Shown here one piece after another: positions 1 to 12,856 of a DNA stretch of 64,000 nucleotides. The position numbers and the translations under genes were made by a program. This DNA comes from Alteromonadaceae bacterium (lineage in GTDB: Bacteria > Pseudomonadota > Gammaproteobacteria > Enterobacterales > Alteromonadaceae), in NCBI GenBank assembly GCA_013373625.1, contig JABXHM010000017.1:1-64000 (forward strand), given 5' to 3'. The notes beneath the pieces were generated by a model that saw nothing but the letters and a program-made list of their open reading frames with translations, was not told where the DNA came from and did no database searches. Positions within the stretch are counted from its first letter, which is position 1; every line of letters begins with the position of its first letter.

Positions 1-86
1 CCCATTCCGAACTCAGTAGTGAAACGTATTAGCGGCGATGGTAGTGTGGGGTTTCCCCATGTGAGAGTAGCACACCGCCAGGCTCC
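1..86 (+). rRNA. rrf: 5S ribosomal RNA, 3' part
   Basis: The first bases match the conserved 3' two thirds of bacterial 5S rRNA: CCGAACTCAG, the GATGGTAGTGTGGGG segment, the GAGAGTAG segment and the closing CCGCCAGGC. The 5' end lies outside the window, so this is a partial gene. It is the tail of an rRNA operon that is read into the window and ends at the terminator just downstream. The exact 3' end is uncertain by a few bases. Confidence 0.95.
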
Positions 87-96
87 TATTAAGAAG

Positions 97-126
97 AAGG
101 CCCACTCAAATGAGTGGGCCTTTTTT
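97..126 (+). terminator. Rho-independent terminator of the rRNA operon
   Basis: A 12-bp perfect stem (AAGGCCCACTCA / TGAGTGGGCCTT) with a two-base loop is followed by six T residues. It lies about 10 bases after the 5S rRNA end and is a textbook intrinsic terminator for the rRNA transcript. Confidence 0.93.
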
Positions 127-336
127 GTGTCTGCACGAAAACTTCTTTGCCCTCAGATCCTGCGCATGGCTAACGGTACCAATATGACTAAAGCTGCAGA
201 CTCCCACCACCAATTCTTTATTAATCAATATACAGCAATAAACAAATTGCGTGTTAAAACGGGGCAAGGTTATGAAAACGCAATAGTATCGCTTGTGATA
301 TATTAAATGCATATTTCATCATTCAGGGTTTAGTCA

Positions 337-912
337 TTGATACAGCAGACGTTTAAAAGCAGAGGGTTTATTTCTGGCGATAAAATTCTTAATCGTAAGG
401 GGCAAAGTGTCGATATGTCCGCTCTGCCTGCGTTTCTTCGGACATTGCTGGTTACTGATGGCACTGTTACTAAGTCTTTAGAGGCGTATTTTTGGGAGCC
501 GGTCATTGTCAATAACACCCTTCAGGACGTTTCCTCGTCTGCAACCGATACCATCGCACTGACAAAACAGGCTGGCCACAAGTACTTACATCGAAAGGTA
601 ACGCTTAACGGCGTAAATACCCATACCATTTATACGTATGCAGATTCCTATATAAATTTAAGTGTATTACCGCAAGATACGGCGGAAAAACTGATAGCCA
701 ATACAATAGGCATAGGTGAACTATTACGCGATGAAGGACTGGAGACTTACCGGGAAATCCTCGATATTGGCACTGACAGTAAAGGTCTGTGTGAATCTGA
801 ACAATGCAATGCTTTCTCTTCGTTATCCGCATACAGAACATATATCATTCGAGTGTCTGGTTATACGGCGATAGAGATTACAGAGTGGTTCCCGTTCGCT
901 GCTTATCAGTAG
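337..912 (+). CDS. DUF98/chorismate pyruvate-lyase-like protein
   Basis: A 191-aa protein. Residues about 30-55 (LRTLLVTDGTVTKSLEAYF), a central HRKVTLNG strand followed by a YADSYINLSVLP segment, and the helix IGIGELLRDEGLETYREI resemble the DUF98 family, whose fold is shared with UbiC chorismate lyase. Such enzymes release pyruvate from chorismate to give 4-hydroxybenzoate, but the reaction is inferred here. The start is uncertain: TTG at 337 has an AGGG 8 bases upstream, and an in-frame ATG at 415 would begin just before the conserved core. The gene stands alone between the rRNA operon and fadA, a position where accessory genes are often found. Family assignment is by eye only. Confidence 0.7.
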   Translation: MIQQTFKSRGFISGDKILNRKGQSVDMSALPAFLRTLLVTDGTVTKSLEAYFWEPVIVNNTLQDVSSSATDTIALTKQAGHKYLHRKVTLNGVNTHTIYTYADSYINLSVLPQDTAEKLIANTIGIGELLRDEGLETYREILDIGTDSKGLCESEQCNAFSSLSAYRTYIIRVSGYTAIEITEWFPFAAYQ

Positions 913-1165
913 TGGCTCTCGACCGAACGCTCTATTCACCACGTGGCTGGTAAACAAGTTAGCCGACATGATTTAGGCTTAGCGTAATATCTGCAGCTCT
1001 AAATGGCCTGCCAGATAAATGTAAAACATAGCCATCTTCAGCAGAGGGTATACCTATCATAATGGATGCTAATGCTACGACCGTAAAGTAGCGGTGCTCT
1101 CTGAGTAGGTTTTGGTGATTGTTACAGCCACTGTCAAGTGATGAAAGGCGCCGGGTTTATTATCC

Positions 1166-1190
1166 TAAAAAAGGGCGCATATAGCGCCCT
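1166..1190 (-). terminator. Rho-independent terminator of fadBA
   Basis: On the minus strand AGGGCGC, a five-base loop and GCGCCCT form a perfect 7-bp stem followed by six T residues. It starts about 20 bases past the fadA stop codon and would end the fadBA transcript. The 250 bases between it and the gene ending at 912 show no other recognisable feature. Confidence 0.88.
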
Positions 1191-1210
1191 CAAACGTTGA
1201 AAATTAGGTT

Positions 1211-2377
<1,167 letters not shown>

Positions 2378-2394
2378 TTATTCTCCTAAGGTGA

Positions 2395-4545
2395 TTAAGC
2401 GAAGTATGATTTACCAGCTGCGGCCATTTCTCTTACGCCGTCAGTAATTTGGTAAATCGGCCCGAGGTGAGCGTACTTGTCTGCAAGTTCGACGAAATTC
2501 GCTAATCCCATAGTTTCAATGTAACGGAAAATGCCCCCGCGGAACGGCGGAAAACCAAGTCCGTAAATGAGTGCCATATCGGCTTCGGCTGCACTTCCTA
2601 CTATACCTTCCTCAAGACAACGGATTGCTTCATTCGCCATAGGAACCATGAGCCGGGCAATGATTTCTTCACTGCTGAAATCACTGGCATCTGCCTGATG
2701 AGGTTGGATCAGTTCATAAGCTTGTGCGGCAGCATCTTTTTTCGGTTTGCCACGTTTGTCTTTACTAAAGTTGTAGAAGCCTTTTGCGTTTTTCTGTCCA
2801 AGTCGGTCATTCTCAAATAGCATTGTAACGGGATCATTGTCGATTTTTTGCATCCGCTCAGGGATGCCTTCGGCCATGACTGATGCAGCATGATCGGCCG
2901 TATCCATACCAACGACATCAAGTAAGTAAGCCGGACCCATTGGCCAGCCAAACTGCTTTTCCATGACCTTATCAACCGCCGCGAAATCAGCGCCGTCAAG
3001 AACGAGCTTTGAGAAACCGGCAAAGTAAGGGAACAGAACACGGTTAACTAAAAATCCCGGACAATCGTTAACAACAATCGGGGTTTTACCCATTTTGAGG
3101 GTAGTGGCGACAACTGTTGCGATGGTGTCGTCAGAGGTTTTTTCTCCGCGAATAATTTCTACCAATGGCATGCGGTGCACAGGGTTAAAGAAATGCATGC
3201 CGCAGAACCGATCAGGGCGTTGCAGGCTAGCCGCTAACTGGTTAATAGAGATTGTCGAGGTGTTTGAACATAATATGGTGTCTTCACCGACATGCTCTTC
3301 AGTTTCTTTTAACACCATGCTCTTTACTTTGGGGTTCTCAACCACGGCTTCAATTACCATATCGACGTCTTTAATGGCGCTGTATTCAAGTGAAGGGGTA
3401 ATTGCATTAAGGGTTTTAGCCATTTTGTCGGCATTAACTTTGCCTAATTGCATACCTTTATTAAGGATCTTGGCTGCTTCAGATAACCCTAAATCCAGAG
3501 CCGGCTGATTTATGTCTTTCATAATAACCGGTAAGCCCTTAACGGCGCTTTGGTAGGCAATACCGCCACCCATAATTCCAGCACCGAGAACGGCGTTCGT
3601 TTGTACCGTTTTGCTAGCCTGTTTGGCCAGTTTTTTACCTTTACTTTTAACCAATTGGTCGGCCAGGAAAATACCTACCTGTGCTTTTGCCGCATCAGTT
3701 TTAGCCAGCTTTACAAAGCCTTGGTTTTCAAGTGCTAACGCACCTTCACGGTCAAGTCCTGCAGCATTTTTGACGGTTTCAACCATCATATGAGGGGCCG
3801 GATAGTGTTTGCCGGCTTTGGCTGCCACAAATGCCTGCGCGGTAGAAAAACTCATCATAGCTTCGTTGCTATTGAGCTTAAGTGGTGACAGTTTAGTGCT
3901 ACGACGAACCTGCCAGTCGAGTTGGCCAGCGACAGCGTCATTAATCATGCTATGGGCTGAGTCAGTGAGCTTTTCCGGCGCGACTAACGCATCAATGGCA
4001 CCTTCATTTAGTGCTTGTTGTCCTTTGCGTTCTTTACCGGTTGTCATCCACTCCAAAGCGTTATCTGAACCAATTACACGGGGTAATCTGACCGTGCCGC
4101 CAAAACCAGGCATCAAACCTAATTTAACCTCTGGCAGACCGATAGCTGCGGTGGTGTCAGCGATACGAAGATCACATGCCAGCGCCATTTCACAACCGCC
4201 CCCCAGTGCAAAGCCATTAATCGCGGCGATGGTAGGCACGGCTAAATCTTCAAAGCGATCGAATACTCGTGATGTTTTAGCTACCCATTCCAGTATTTCC
4301 TCTTCAGGCTGCTCAAACATTGCTGTGAACTCTGTGATATCTGCGCCAACAATGAATGCGGATTTTGCACTTCGCACCACAACGCCTTTGATCTCAGAGT
4401 GGTTGGCAATTGCCAGGGTTGCTTCGTCCAATTCATTGATGGTTTGGCGGTCGAATTTATTGACCGATCCAGCAGCGTCAAACACTAACTCGGCAATACC
4501 GTTATCTAACAGCACAACCGCCAGGTTCTGGCCTTGGTAAATCAT
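2395..4545 (-). CDS. fadB: Fatty acid oxidation complex alpha subunit FadB
   Basis: 716 aa. Multifunctional enzyme: the N-terminal crotonase domain hydrates enoyl-CoA, with Glu119 in GGGCEMA and Glu139 in GLPEVKLG matching the E. coli catalytic residues. The central and C-terminal 3-hydroxyacyl-CoA dehydrogenase domain has the NAD motif [11 protein letters not shown] near residue 320 and the His of [15 protein letters not shown] near 450. The start chosen is the ATG at 4545, which has AAGGAGA seven bases upstream; an in-frame ATG 21 bases earlier has no such site. First gene of fadBA, with a PsrA-like operator about 105 bases before the start codon. Confidence 0.98.
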   Translation of the reverse strand: MIYQGQNLAVVLLDNGIAELVFDAAGSVNKFDRQTINELDEATLAIANHSEIKGVVVRSAKSAFIVGADITEFTAMFEQPEEEILEWVAKTSRVFDRFEDLAVPTIAAINGFALGGGCEMALACDLRIADTTAAIGLPEVKLGLMPGFGGTVRLPRVIGSDNALEWMTTGKERKGQQALNEGAIDALVAPEKLTDSAHSMINDAVAGQLDWQVRRSTKLSPLKLNSNEAMMSFSTAQAFVAAKAGKHYPAPHMMVETVKNAAGLDREGALALENQGFVKLAKTDAAKAQVGIFLADQLVKSKGKKLAKQASKTVQTNAVLGAGIMGGGIAYQSAVKGLPVIMKDINQPALDLGLSEAAKILNKGMQLGKVNADKMAKTLNAITPSLEYSAIKDVDMVIEAVVENPKVKSMVLKETEEHVGEDTILCSNTSTISINQLAASLQRPDRFCGMHFFNPVHRMPLVEIIRGEKTSDDTIATVVATTLKMGKTPIVVNDCPGFLVNRVLFPYFAGFSKLVLDGADFAAVDKVMEKQFGWPMGPAYLLDVVGMDTADHAASVMAEGIPERMQKIDNDPVTMLFENDRLGQKNAKGFYNFSKDKRGKPKKDAAAQAYELIQPHQADASDFSSEEIIARLMVPMANEAIRCLEEGIVGSAAEADMALIYGLGFPPFRGGIFRYIETMGLANFVELADKYAHLGPIYQITDGVREMAAAGKSYFA

Positions 4546-4962
4546 ATTGTCTCCTTTCAGCATCACGCTTGAAATTTAAAGTTGTAGGGAGGCGCGTACT
4601 CTTTATAGCCCCTGATTCTTTACAATGCAGAGATAAATTTCAACACAAATTCAAACAGCCGTTTCAATTCTGCTGTATAAATGGCATCGAAGCTACTATT
4701 TTCAAGCCTCCTTCAGCCTATTTAGTTTACTTATAGTTGTGTATAGCTGGCTGTTTTGCTGTGTTTTAGACTTAAGGTTCGAGTCTGTTACACTATTTGA
4801 TGTGCTGCTATTGATACAGTGCTGGTTATGATGTTAGCACTGTTGGTTGTTTTTTGCCCAGTCAGTGGTTGTTTGTCATTTATCTAAAAAGACTGTTATG
4901 CAACATTAATAACGCTTAAACTGAGTTGAGTTGTTAAATATCAACCGGCGAAAGGAGATATT
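4546..4962. other. Divergent intergenic region between fadB and slt
   Basis: A 417-base gap holding the promoters of two divergent genes. The side next to fadB has a TATAAA-like box on the minus strand at 4602-4607 with a weak -35, and farther out the PsrA-like palindrome listed separately. The middle and right parts are AT-rich with no open reading frame of convincing quality. I see no clear promoter for slt. Confidence 0.5.
4650..4667. promoter_or_regulatory. PsrA-like operator upstream of fadBA
   Basis: TTCAAAC, a four-base AGCC spacer and GTTTCAA form a near-perfect inverted repeat. It fits the published PsrA consensus (G/C)AAAC-N2-4-GTTT(G/C). PsrA is the TetR-family fatty-acid-responsive repressor of beta-oxidation genes in many Alteromonadales and pseudomonads. 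Position in front of fadB supports that use. The half-sites differ at one position. No FadR-type site was noticed. Confidence 0.65.
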
Positions 4963-6915
4963 GTGCGGGAATTGCTTTGGCTAGTATTGTTTGCATGTGC
5001 AAGCTGTATAGTATGTCAGCCGTCCTGGGCAGAAGATGGGGAGTTACGCAACCAGCAACGCGCTCAGTTTCTTAGCCTCGAAAAGCAGTTAAACACCCTG
5101 CCGATTGCAAAATTGCCGGCCATTCATGCCGATATTGAAGATCTGGCAAACTATCCGCTGGTGCCTTACTTGAAACTGCGCCTGGCTGAACGCACACTGT
5201 CCAGTCTCAGTGACGAAACCGTAGAGCAGTTTCTCGCCCGTTATGCAGGTACACCCATAGCAAACCGTTTGCGTAAGCGCTGGTTGGATTTACTCAGTAA
5301 AAAGCATCGCAAGTCGGCCTTTATTGATGCTTATCAACCTGGTCTGGGTACACGGTATACCTGCACTTATCTTGATTATCAACTTCAGCTTACTGATTCA
5401 CCGGAATACTGGTTCGAACAAGTTGATGACTTATGGTTATCTGGTGATTCGCAACCCAAAGAATGTGACCCGGTATTTGCGGTATGGAAAAAGAATGGTC
5501 GTATGACCAACGATATGGTGTTGCAACGTATCGAAAAGGTCATTCGCGGTGGCGACCGAAATTTACTGGGGTATTTGCAGCGTCGCCTGCCTGGTTCCCA
5601 TCATTATTTGGTGACGCTGTGGCGCGCCACCCATCGAAATTCAGCTACGGTAATGCGGTATAGTGAATTTCCCGGCCGCTACCAGCGCTGGGAAAAGGCA
5701 ATTCTGTACTATGGTCTTATTCGTCTCGCCTGGCAGTCACCAGCAAAAGCAATTAAAGCATTTGAACACTGGCAAACAAAAGTCATGTTCAGCGATGCGC
5801 AAATTCGACAAGTTAATCGCGCAATTGCCATTAATTCAGTCATTGAAGGGGAGCCGAACGCTGCTGAGTGGCTGGCTAAGGCAAATGTACCGCTAGCTGA
5901 GGAAGACGTAAGGCATTGGCATCTTGCTTATTGGCTGCGCCAGCAAGACTGGCCCAATGTACTCAAAGTTATCCAGTCTGCCCCGGCAGAAGAGCAACAG
6001 CAAAGTGCGTTTCGCTATTGGCGCGCCCGTGGTTTAGGTGAGTTGGGTGCTCAACAAGAGCAACAGCAACTGTTGAGCGAACTTGCAAACGAGCGACACT
6101 ATTATGGTTTTTTGGCTAGTGCCCGGTTACAGCAACCTGCTCAGCTTGCTGACAGGCCATTGGTTGTAAGTGACTACTCACTTGCAAAGGTTAGTACAAT
6201 ACCTGCCGTGCAGCGTTCTTATGAGTGGTTCAAACTCGGTCGTTTTGTTGAAGCAAGACGAGAGTGGTACTACCTCAATCAACGACTCACCGAAGCTGAA
6301 AAGCACGCAGCCACACTCATAGCCAGTGACTGGGGATGGTATGACCAAGCCATTATTGGCTTTGCTAATACGGGCTACTACAGTGATGTGAAACGTCGCT
6401 TTCCACTTGCCTTCGCTGATGAGTTTCGCGAGCAGGCTAATCAGCACGAAATCGATCCTGCGATGGCCATGGCCATCGCCCGTCGGGAAAGTTCATTTAT
6501 GGTCGATGCTGTATCGCCAGTGGGAGCGCGCGGTTTAATGCAACTGATGCCGGGCACAGTGAATTACCTTAGTAAACAGCGGGTCAGCTACAGTGCGTTG
6601 CTTGAGCCAGAGCAAAATCTTGAGTTTGGCATGCAATATTTGAAATACCTCAACGACAAGCTCAACAATAACCCGGTACTGGTGTCAGCATCATATAATG
6701 CGGGATGGCGCCGTGTTATGCAGTGGCTCCCTGTTGAGGGTGAGCAGGAACTCGATGTGTGGATAGAGAACATCCCGTACCGGGAAACCCGCCACTATGT
6801 CAAAGCGGTAATGGCGTACCGGTATATATATCAGGTGCAACTGGGTCAGACATCGGAATTGTTTGATACTTTGAGTCGCATGAAAGTGTCGGCAGACAGC
6901 CTGACTTTACCCTGA
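4963..6915 (+). CDS. slt: Soluble lytic murein transglycosylase Slt
   Basis: 650 aa with a GTG start preceded by AAAGGAGA. A signal peptide of about 23 residues ends at PSWA|ED, so the enzyme is periplasmic. Residues about 25-440 form the helical superhelix (U and L domains) typical of Slt70. The C-terminal SLT domain has catalytic Glu509 in ARRESSF, then GARGLMQLMPGT and SASYNAG, all hallmarks of this family. It cleaves the MurNAc-GlcNAc bond of peptidoglycan from chain ends and forms 1,6-anhydromuropeptides. It stands 50 bases before pepQ and may share its transcript. Length and motif order match full-length members. Confidence 0.95.
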   Translation: MRELLWLVLFACASCIVCQPSWAEDGELRNQQRAQFLSLEKQLNTLPIAKLPAIHADIEDLANYPLVPYLKLRLAERTLSSLSDETVEQFLARYAGTPIANRLRKRWLDLLSKKHRKSAFIDAYQPGLGTRYTCTYLDYQLQLTDSPEYWFEQVDDLWLSGDSQPKECDPVFAVWKKNGRMTNDMVLQRIEKVIRGGDRNLLGYLQRRLPGSHHYLVTLWRATHRNSATVMRYSEFPGRYQRWEKAILYYGLIRLAWQSPAKAIKAFEHWQTKVMFSDAQIRQVNRAIAINSVIEGEPNAAEWLAKANVPLAEEDVRHWHLAYWLRQQDWPNVLKVIQSAPAEEQQQSAFRYWRARGLGELGAQQEQQQLLSELANERHYYGFLASARLQQPAQLADRPLVVSDYSLAKVSTIPAVQRSYEWFKLGRFVEARREWYYLNQRLTEAEKHAATLIASDWGWYDQAIIGFANTGYYSDVKRRFPLAFADEFREQANQHEIDPAMAMAIARRESSFMVDAVSPVGARGLMQLMPGTVNYLSKQRVSYSALLEPEQNLEFGMQYLKYLNDKLNNNPVLVSASYNAGWRRVMQWLPVEGEQELDVWIENIPYRETRHYVKAVMAYRYIYQVQLGQTSELFDTLSRMKVSADSLTLP

Positions 6916-6926
6916 GCAAATGGTAG

Positions 6927-8285
<1,359 letters not shown>

Positions 8286-8321
8286 CCATAATGAAATAAC
8301 AAACCAGAAGACGTAGAAAGA

Positions 8322-9032
8322 ATGACAGATCCGGCTTTAATTGACGTAGTAATGATAGCGCTGATTGCTGGCTTGGCAATGCCTGCAGGGGCTTTGCTGG
8401 CATGCCTCGAAGGAGTGTTTCCGGCCTGGCTCGATGAAGAGCTGCGTCATGGCGTTCTGGCGATGGGGGCTGGCGCGCTGCTTTCGGCTGTTGCGCTGGT
8501 ACTGGTGCCTGAAGGGCTTGCAGAATTAGGCATCATAGCGGCTTGTAGCAGTTTTTTGGCTGGCGCACTGGCATTTATGGCATTGGACATCTGGCTGGCC
8601 AGAAATCAGTTACCTGCCAATCAGCTCGCCTCTATGTTGTCGGATTTTTTGCCTGAATCTATTGCATTGGGCACAACGGCGGCGCTGGGTGGCGGAAGTA
8701 TACTGCTTGGTTTGTTAGTGGCAGTACAAAACTTTCCGGAAGGTTTTAACGCCTATCGGGAGCTTAAGGCGGCAGGCCACTTCAGCCGGCGACGTTTGTT
8801 AACGATGTTTACTATGATGGCCCTGTTGGGGCCGGTAATGGCACTCGTCGGTTATTTTTTACTGGCTCCGTACACACTACTGGTCGCGGGCATTATGTTA
8901 TTTGCCGCCGGTGGAATTCTTTATTCAGTACTGCAGGATATAGCGCCCCAGGTGCGTATGGACAATTCGTGGATTCCGCCGTTAGGCGGTATCTTCGGTT
9001 TTATGATTGGTATGCTCGGCACTGTACTTTAG
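8322..9032 (+). CDS. ZIP-like divalent cation transporter, divergent
   Basis: 236 aa with about seven or eight hydrophobic helices and little else. The pattern LVPEG near residue 67, LPESIALG near 110 and QNFPEGFNAYREL near 140 follows the paired transmembrane motifs of the ZIP family, which carry zinc, iron or other divalent ions into the cytoplasm. In classical ZIPs both central motifs begin with His (HxxPEG, HExPE); here those positions hold Asp and Gln, so substrate and mechanism are open. It starts 37 bases after pepQ with AGAAAG upstream, and its 3' end overlaps the convergent ispB by 4 bases. Confidence 0.75.
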   Translation: MTDPALIDVVMIALIAGLAMPAGALLACLEGVFPAWLDEELRHGVLAMGAGALLSAVALVLVPEGLAELGIIAACSSFLAGALAFMALDIWLARNQLPANQLASMLSDFLPESIALGTTAALGGGSILLGLLVAVQNFPEGFNAYRELKAAGHFSRRRLLTMFTMMALLGPVMALVGYFLLAPYTLLVAGIMLFAAGGILYSVLQDIAPQVRMDNSWIPPLGGIFGFMIGMLGTVL

Positions 9033-10000
9033 CTATTACGGTCGACAGCAATGTGTGCCAGCGCGATGAGTGCCTGTTTGTACTCGCTGTCGGGGACGTT
9101 ATTGAGCGCAGAAATTGCCATATCGGCCTGTTCAAATGCTTTTTGTCGGGTATAACTTAGTGCACCGGTATCCTGCATAACATTGACGATACGTGCAAAA
9201 TGCGGCAATCCATTCGCTTCTTCGATGGCTGTGCGAATAAGGGCTTTGTCGTCTTCGCTGGCATGCCACATGGCGTACAACAATGGCAACGTTGGCTTGC
9301 CTTCGGCGAGATCATCACCGGCATTTTTGCCCATTGCTTCACTGTCAGACTCATAGTCGAGAATGTCATCGGCAAGCTGAAACGCTGTACCCAGATGTTT
9401 ACCATAAGCCTGCATGGCTTGTTCTGTTGCAGTGCTTTGCCCGGTAATCACTGCGGCTAACTGCGTTGCTGCTTCAAACAGGCGCGCTGTTTTGCCATAG
9501 ATAACATCAAAATAGCTCTCTTCAGAGGTATCGGGATCGTTACAGTTCATTAGTTGTTGTACTTCGCCCTGGGCTATTCTGTTTGTCGAATCAGACAGAA
9601 TTTCCATTACGCGCATGCTATGTAAAGACACCATCATTTGAAATGAGCGGGTGTACAAAAAATCGCCCACTAAAACGCTGGCCTGATTACCAAACAGTGC
9701 ATTCGCGGTTTCCCGACCACGACGCATAGTGGATTCATCTACAACATCGTCGTGCAATAAAGTGGCAGTATGAATAAATTCAATAATGGCGGCCAGTGTA
9801 TGGTGTTGCTGGTTGTCTATTTGCAACGCCCGGGCTGCTAATACTGTCAGTAGCGGGCGCAAACGTTTGCCACCACTGTTTACGATGTAAAAACCGAGTT
9901 GATTGATCAACGCGACATCTGAATCAACTTGTTGCTGGATCAGTTGATTAACTGCCTGCATGTCAGATTCTGCCAGCGCTTTAATTTGATCAATATTCAT
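9029..10000 (-). CDS. ispB: Octaprenyl diphosphate synthase IspB
   Basis: 323 aa trans-polyprenyl diphosphate synthase. The first aspartate-rich motif is DDVVDES at residues 84-90, followed by TMRRG. The second is ADDILDYES near residue 215. The N-terminal GGKRLRPLL binds the isopentenyl diphosphate. The enzyme elongates farnesyl diphosphate to the octaprenyl side chain used for ubiquinone and menaquinone. Its position divergent from rplU-rpmA is the same as in E. coli, which supports IspB over other prenyl synthases. Chain length cannot be proved from sequence by eye. Confidence 0.95.
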   Translation of the reverse strand: MNIDQIKALAESDMQAVNQLIQQQVDSDVALINQLGFYIVNSGGKRLRPLLTVLAARALQIDNQQHHTLAAIIEFIHTATLLHDDVVDESTMRRGRETANALFGNQASVLVGDFLYTRSFQMMVSLHSMRVMEILSDSTNRIAQGEVQQLMNCNDPDTSEESYFDVIYGKTARLFEAATQLAAVITGQSTATEQAMQAYGKHLGTAFQLADDILDYESDSEAMGKNAGDDLAEGKPTLPLLYAMWHASEDDKALIRTAIEEANGLPHFARIVNVMQDTGALSYTRQKAFEQADMAISALNNVPDSEYKQALIALAHIAVDRNS

Positions 10001-10383
10001 AAAGTGATTTGTAACCCAAAGTATTCATCGCAATTGGCAGCAGATTGTACATAAATATTATCGTCTATCCAGCGAATTACCGCAAAATACTAATAAATTA
10101 ACGCCGGCAGTCGTTAAAGCCATATTCTGGTTGGTTCTATCTGGTGGCAACGTTATGACTCCAACAATACTATTATTATGAAATAACGCTACTTTAAGCG
10201 AGTAATTGTGCTTTTTTATCGGTTATCAAACGTGCTAAAATGCCGCTTTTACTGGCGTTGCGCGCTCCCCGTTCGAAAAATGAACTTTTTTCAAAAAATT
10301 GGGTTGAGTTAAAAATTGTATTCGCGTACAATTCGCGCCCTGTTTTAGAATTGACGCGCAATAGGCGCAGAGCGGAGAAAGTT
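10001..10383. other. Divergent intergenic region between ispB and rplU
   Basis: 383 bases with no convincing gene. It is AT-rich and contains the rplU promoter listed separately. The open frame running in from 10240 is only an upstream extension of rplU, because the conserved L21 sequence starts at 10384. I see no clear ispB promoter. Confidence 0.6.
10304..10332 (+). promoter_or_regulatory. Sigma-70-type promoter for rplU-rpmA
   Basis: TTGAGT at 10304-10309 and TACAAT at 10327-10332 are separated by exactly 17 bases. It lies about 50 bases before the rplU start codon, giving a leader of roughly 45 bases. No other strong promoter was seen close to rplU. Confidence 0.7.
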
Positions 10384-10695
10384 ATGTACGCGGTTTTCCA
10401 AAGTGGTGGTAAACAACACCGTGTGGCCGAAGGTCAAACCGTCCGTCTTGAAAAGATTGAAGTCGCTCCTGGCGACAGTGTAGAGTTTGATAACGTATTA
10501 ATGGTTAGCAACGGTGATGACGTAAAAATCGGCACACCTCTTGTTGCCGGTGGTAAAGTGACAGCTGAAGTGGTTACCCACGGGCGTGGCGATAAAGTAA
10601 AAATCGTTAAGTTCCGTCGTCGTAAGCACTCGCGCAAGCAGGCTGGTCACCGTCAGTGGTTCACTGAAGTGAAAATCACTGGTATCAACGCATAA
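10384..10695 (+). CDS. rplU: 50S ribosomal protein L21
   Basis: 103 aa, the usual L21 length, beginning [14 protein letters not shown]. The C-terminal [17 protein letters not shown] region is typical of the family. L21 binds 23S rRNA in the large subunit. The start is the ATG at 10384 with GCGGAGAAA upstream; longer upstream frames do not match the family. The gene is followed by rpmA after 15 bases, the standard rplU-rpmA arrangement. Confidence 0.99.
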   Translation: MYAVFQSGGKQHRVAEGQTVRLEKIEVAPGDSVEFDNVLMVSNGDDVKIGTPLVAGGKVTAEVVTHGRGDKVKIVKFRRRKHSRKQAGHRQWFTEVKITGINA

Positions 10696-10710
10696 TAGGA
10701 GCATAGACAC

Positions 10711-10968
10711 ATGGCACACAAAAAGGCTGGTGGTAGTACCAAAAACGGTCGCGACTCAGAAAGTAAACGCTTAGGTGTTAAGCGCTTTGGTGGTGAGTCT
10801 GTGTTAGCTGGCAACATTATTGTTAGACAACGCGGCACACGATTCCACGCAGGTAACAACATGGGTATCGGTAAAGATCACACCCTGTTCGCATTATCTG
10901 ACGGTAAAGTTAAGTTCGAAGTTAAAGGACCTAACAACCGTAAGTTTGTGAGCATTGTTGCTGAGTAA
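10711..10968 (+). CDS. rpmA: 50S ribosomal protein L27
   Basis: 85 aa, starting [16 protein letters not shown], the standard L27 N-terminus that reaches the peptidyl transferase centre. The N-terminus has no cleavable extension of the kind found in Bacillota. It lies directly behind rplU with AGGAG upstream and ahead of a strong terminator, so the two form a short ribosomal operon. Confidence 0.99.
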   Translation: MAHKKAGGSTKNGRDSESKRLGVKRFGGESVLAGNIIVRQRGTRFHAGNNMGIGKDHTLFALSDGKVKFEVKGPNNRKFVSIVAE

Positions 10969-10990
10969 AGCGCAATCGTTTATAGATTTG

Positions 10991-11017
10991 AAAAACCCCG
11001 CGCTTGCGGGGTTTTTT
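10991..11017 (+). terminator. Rho-independent terminator after rpmA
   Basis: AAAAACCCCGC and GCGGGGTTTTT form an 11-bp perfect stem around a GCTT loop, with one further T. It lies 22 bases past the rpmA stop and should separate the ribosomal operon from cgtA, which then needs its own promoter in the following 155 bases. Confidence 0.93.
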
Positions 11018-11078
11018 ATTGCAAGTAAGATTATAATGGTAGTGACGCAGTTCTAAACACGTTATCAAGCTATTGAGT

Positions 11079-11102
11079 AACTGAAGGACGAAGTCCGCAG
11101 TT
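11079..11102 (+). other. Small hairpin in the region upstream of cgtA
   Basis: AACTG, then GGAC, a GAA loop, GTCC, one base and CAGTT make a two-part stem with a small internal loop. It sits between the rpmA terminator and the cgtA start codon, about 70 bases before that start. It has no T tract and does not look like a terminator. Whether it is transcribed is unknown. Confidence 0.35.
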
Positions 11103-11152
11103 AGCATATTGTATTAACAACGAATCGATGAAAGTGGCATACACTGTAATGA

Positions 11153-12334
<1,182 letters not shown>

Positions 12335-12355
12335 TAAGAAGCAGGAGTAGTAGAA

Positions 12356-12856
12356 GTGAAAATTGCGATGATCGCAGCCATGGCTCACAACAGGGTGATT
12401 GGCAAAGATAATCAAATGCCATGGCATATGCCAGCCGACTTGGCGCATTTCAAACGTACTACTCTTGGTAAGCCTGTCGTCATGGGACGTAAAACCTATG
12501 AATCTATTGGTCGCGCTTTACCTGGTAGGCTTAATATTGTCATCACGACTGATAGTACTTATGCGCTGGCTGATGCGACAGTGGTTAACGGCATAGAGGA
12601 GGCAATTAAGCAGGCAAAAGAAGCTACCAGCGATGAGGTAATGATCATAGGTGGTGGCTCAATATACGCAAATTTATTAAATCAGGCAGATCGTTTGTAT
12701 TTAACCTTGATCGATGCTGATGTGGCTGGCGATACCTATTTCCCGGATTACACCGAGCAGGGCGATTGGCAGGAACTGAGTAAAGAAGTACACTTTCCTG
12801 ATGATAAAAATCATCATGGCTATACCTTTGTGACGCTTGAGCGTAAGAGAGCGTAA
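12356..12856 (+). CDS. folA: Dihydrofolate reductase FolA
   Basis: 166 aa, close to the 159 aa of E. coli. GTG start with CAGGAG upstream. Conserved features are MIAAMAHNRVIGKDNQMPW, the substrate-binding acid Asp28 in MPADLAHFK, the NADPH-binding GRKTYESIGR segment and IGGGSIYA. It reduces dihydrofolate to tetrahydrofolate with NADPH, restoring the cofactor consumed by thymidylate synthase (thyA is at 33.8 kb). Placed 21 bases after cgtA, so possibly co-transcribed. It is the target of trimethoprim. Confidence 0.97.
   Translation: MKIAMIAAMAHNRVIGKDNQMPWHMPADLAHFKRTTLGKPVVMGRKTYESIGRALPGRLNIVITTDSTYALADATVVNGIEEAIKQAKEATSDEVMIIGGGSIYANLLNQADRLYLTLIDADVAGDTYFPDYTEQGDWQELSKEVHFPDDKNHHGYTFVTLERKRA

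Noticed and set aside
10240-10383. Upstream extension of the rplU frame
   Set aside because: The conserved L21 start is at 10384 with its own ribosome-binding site, and the extension includes the promoter.
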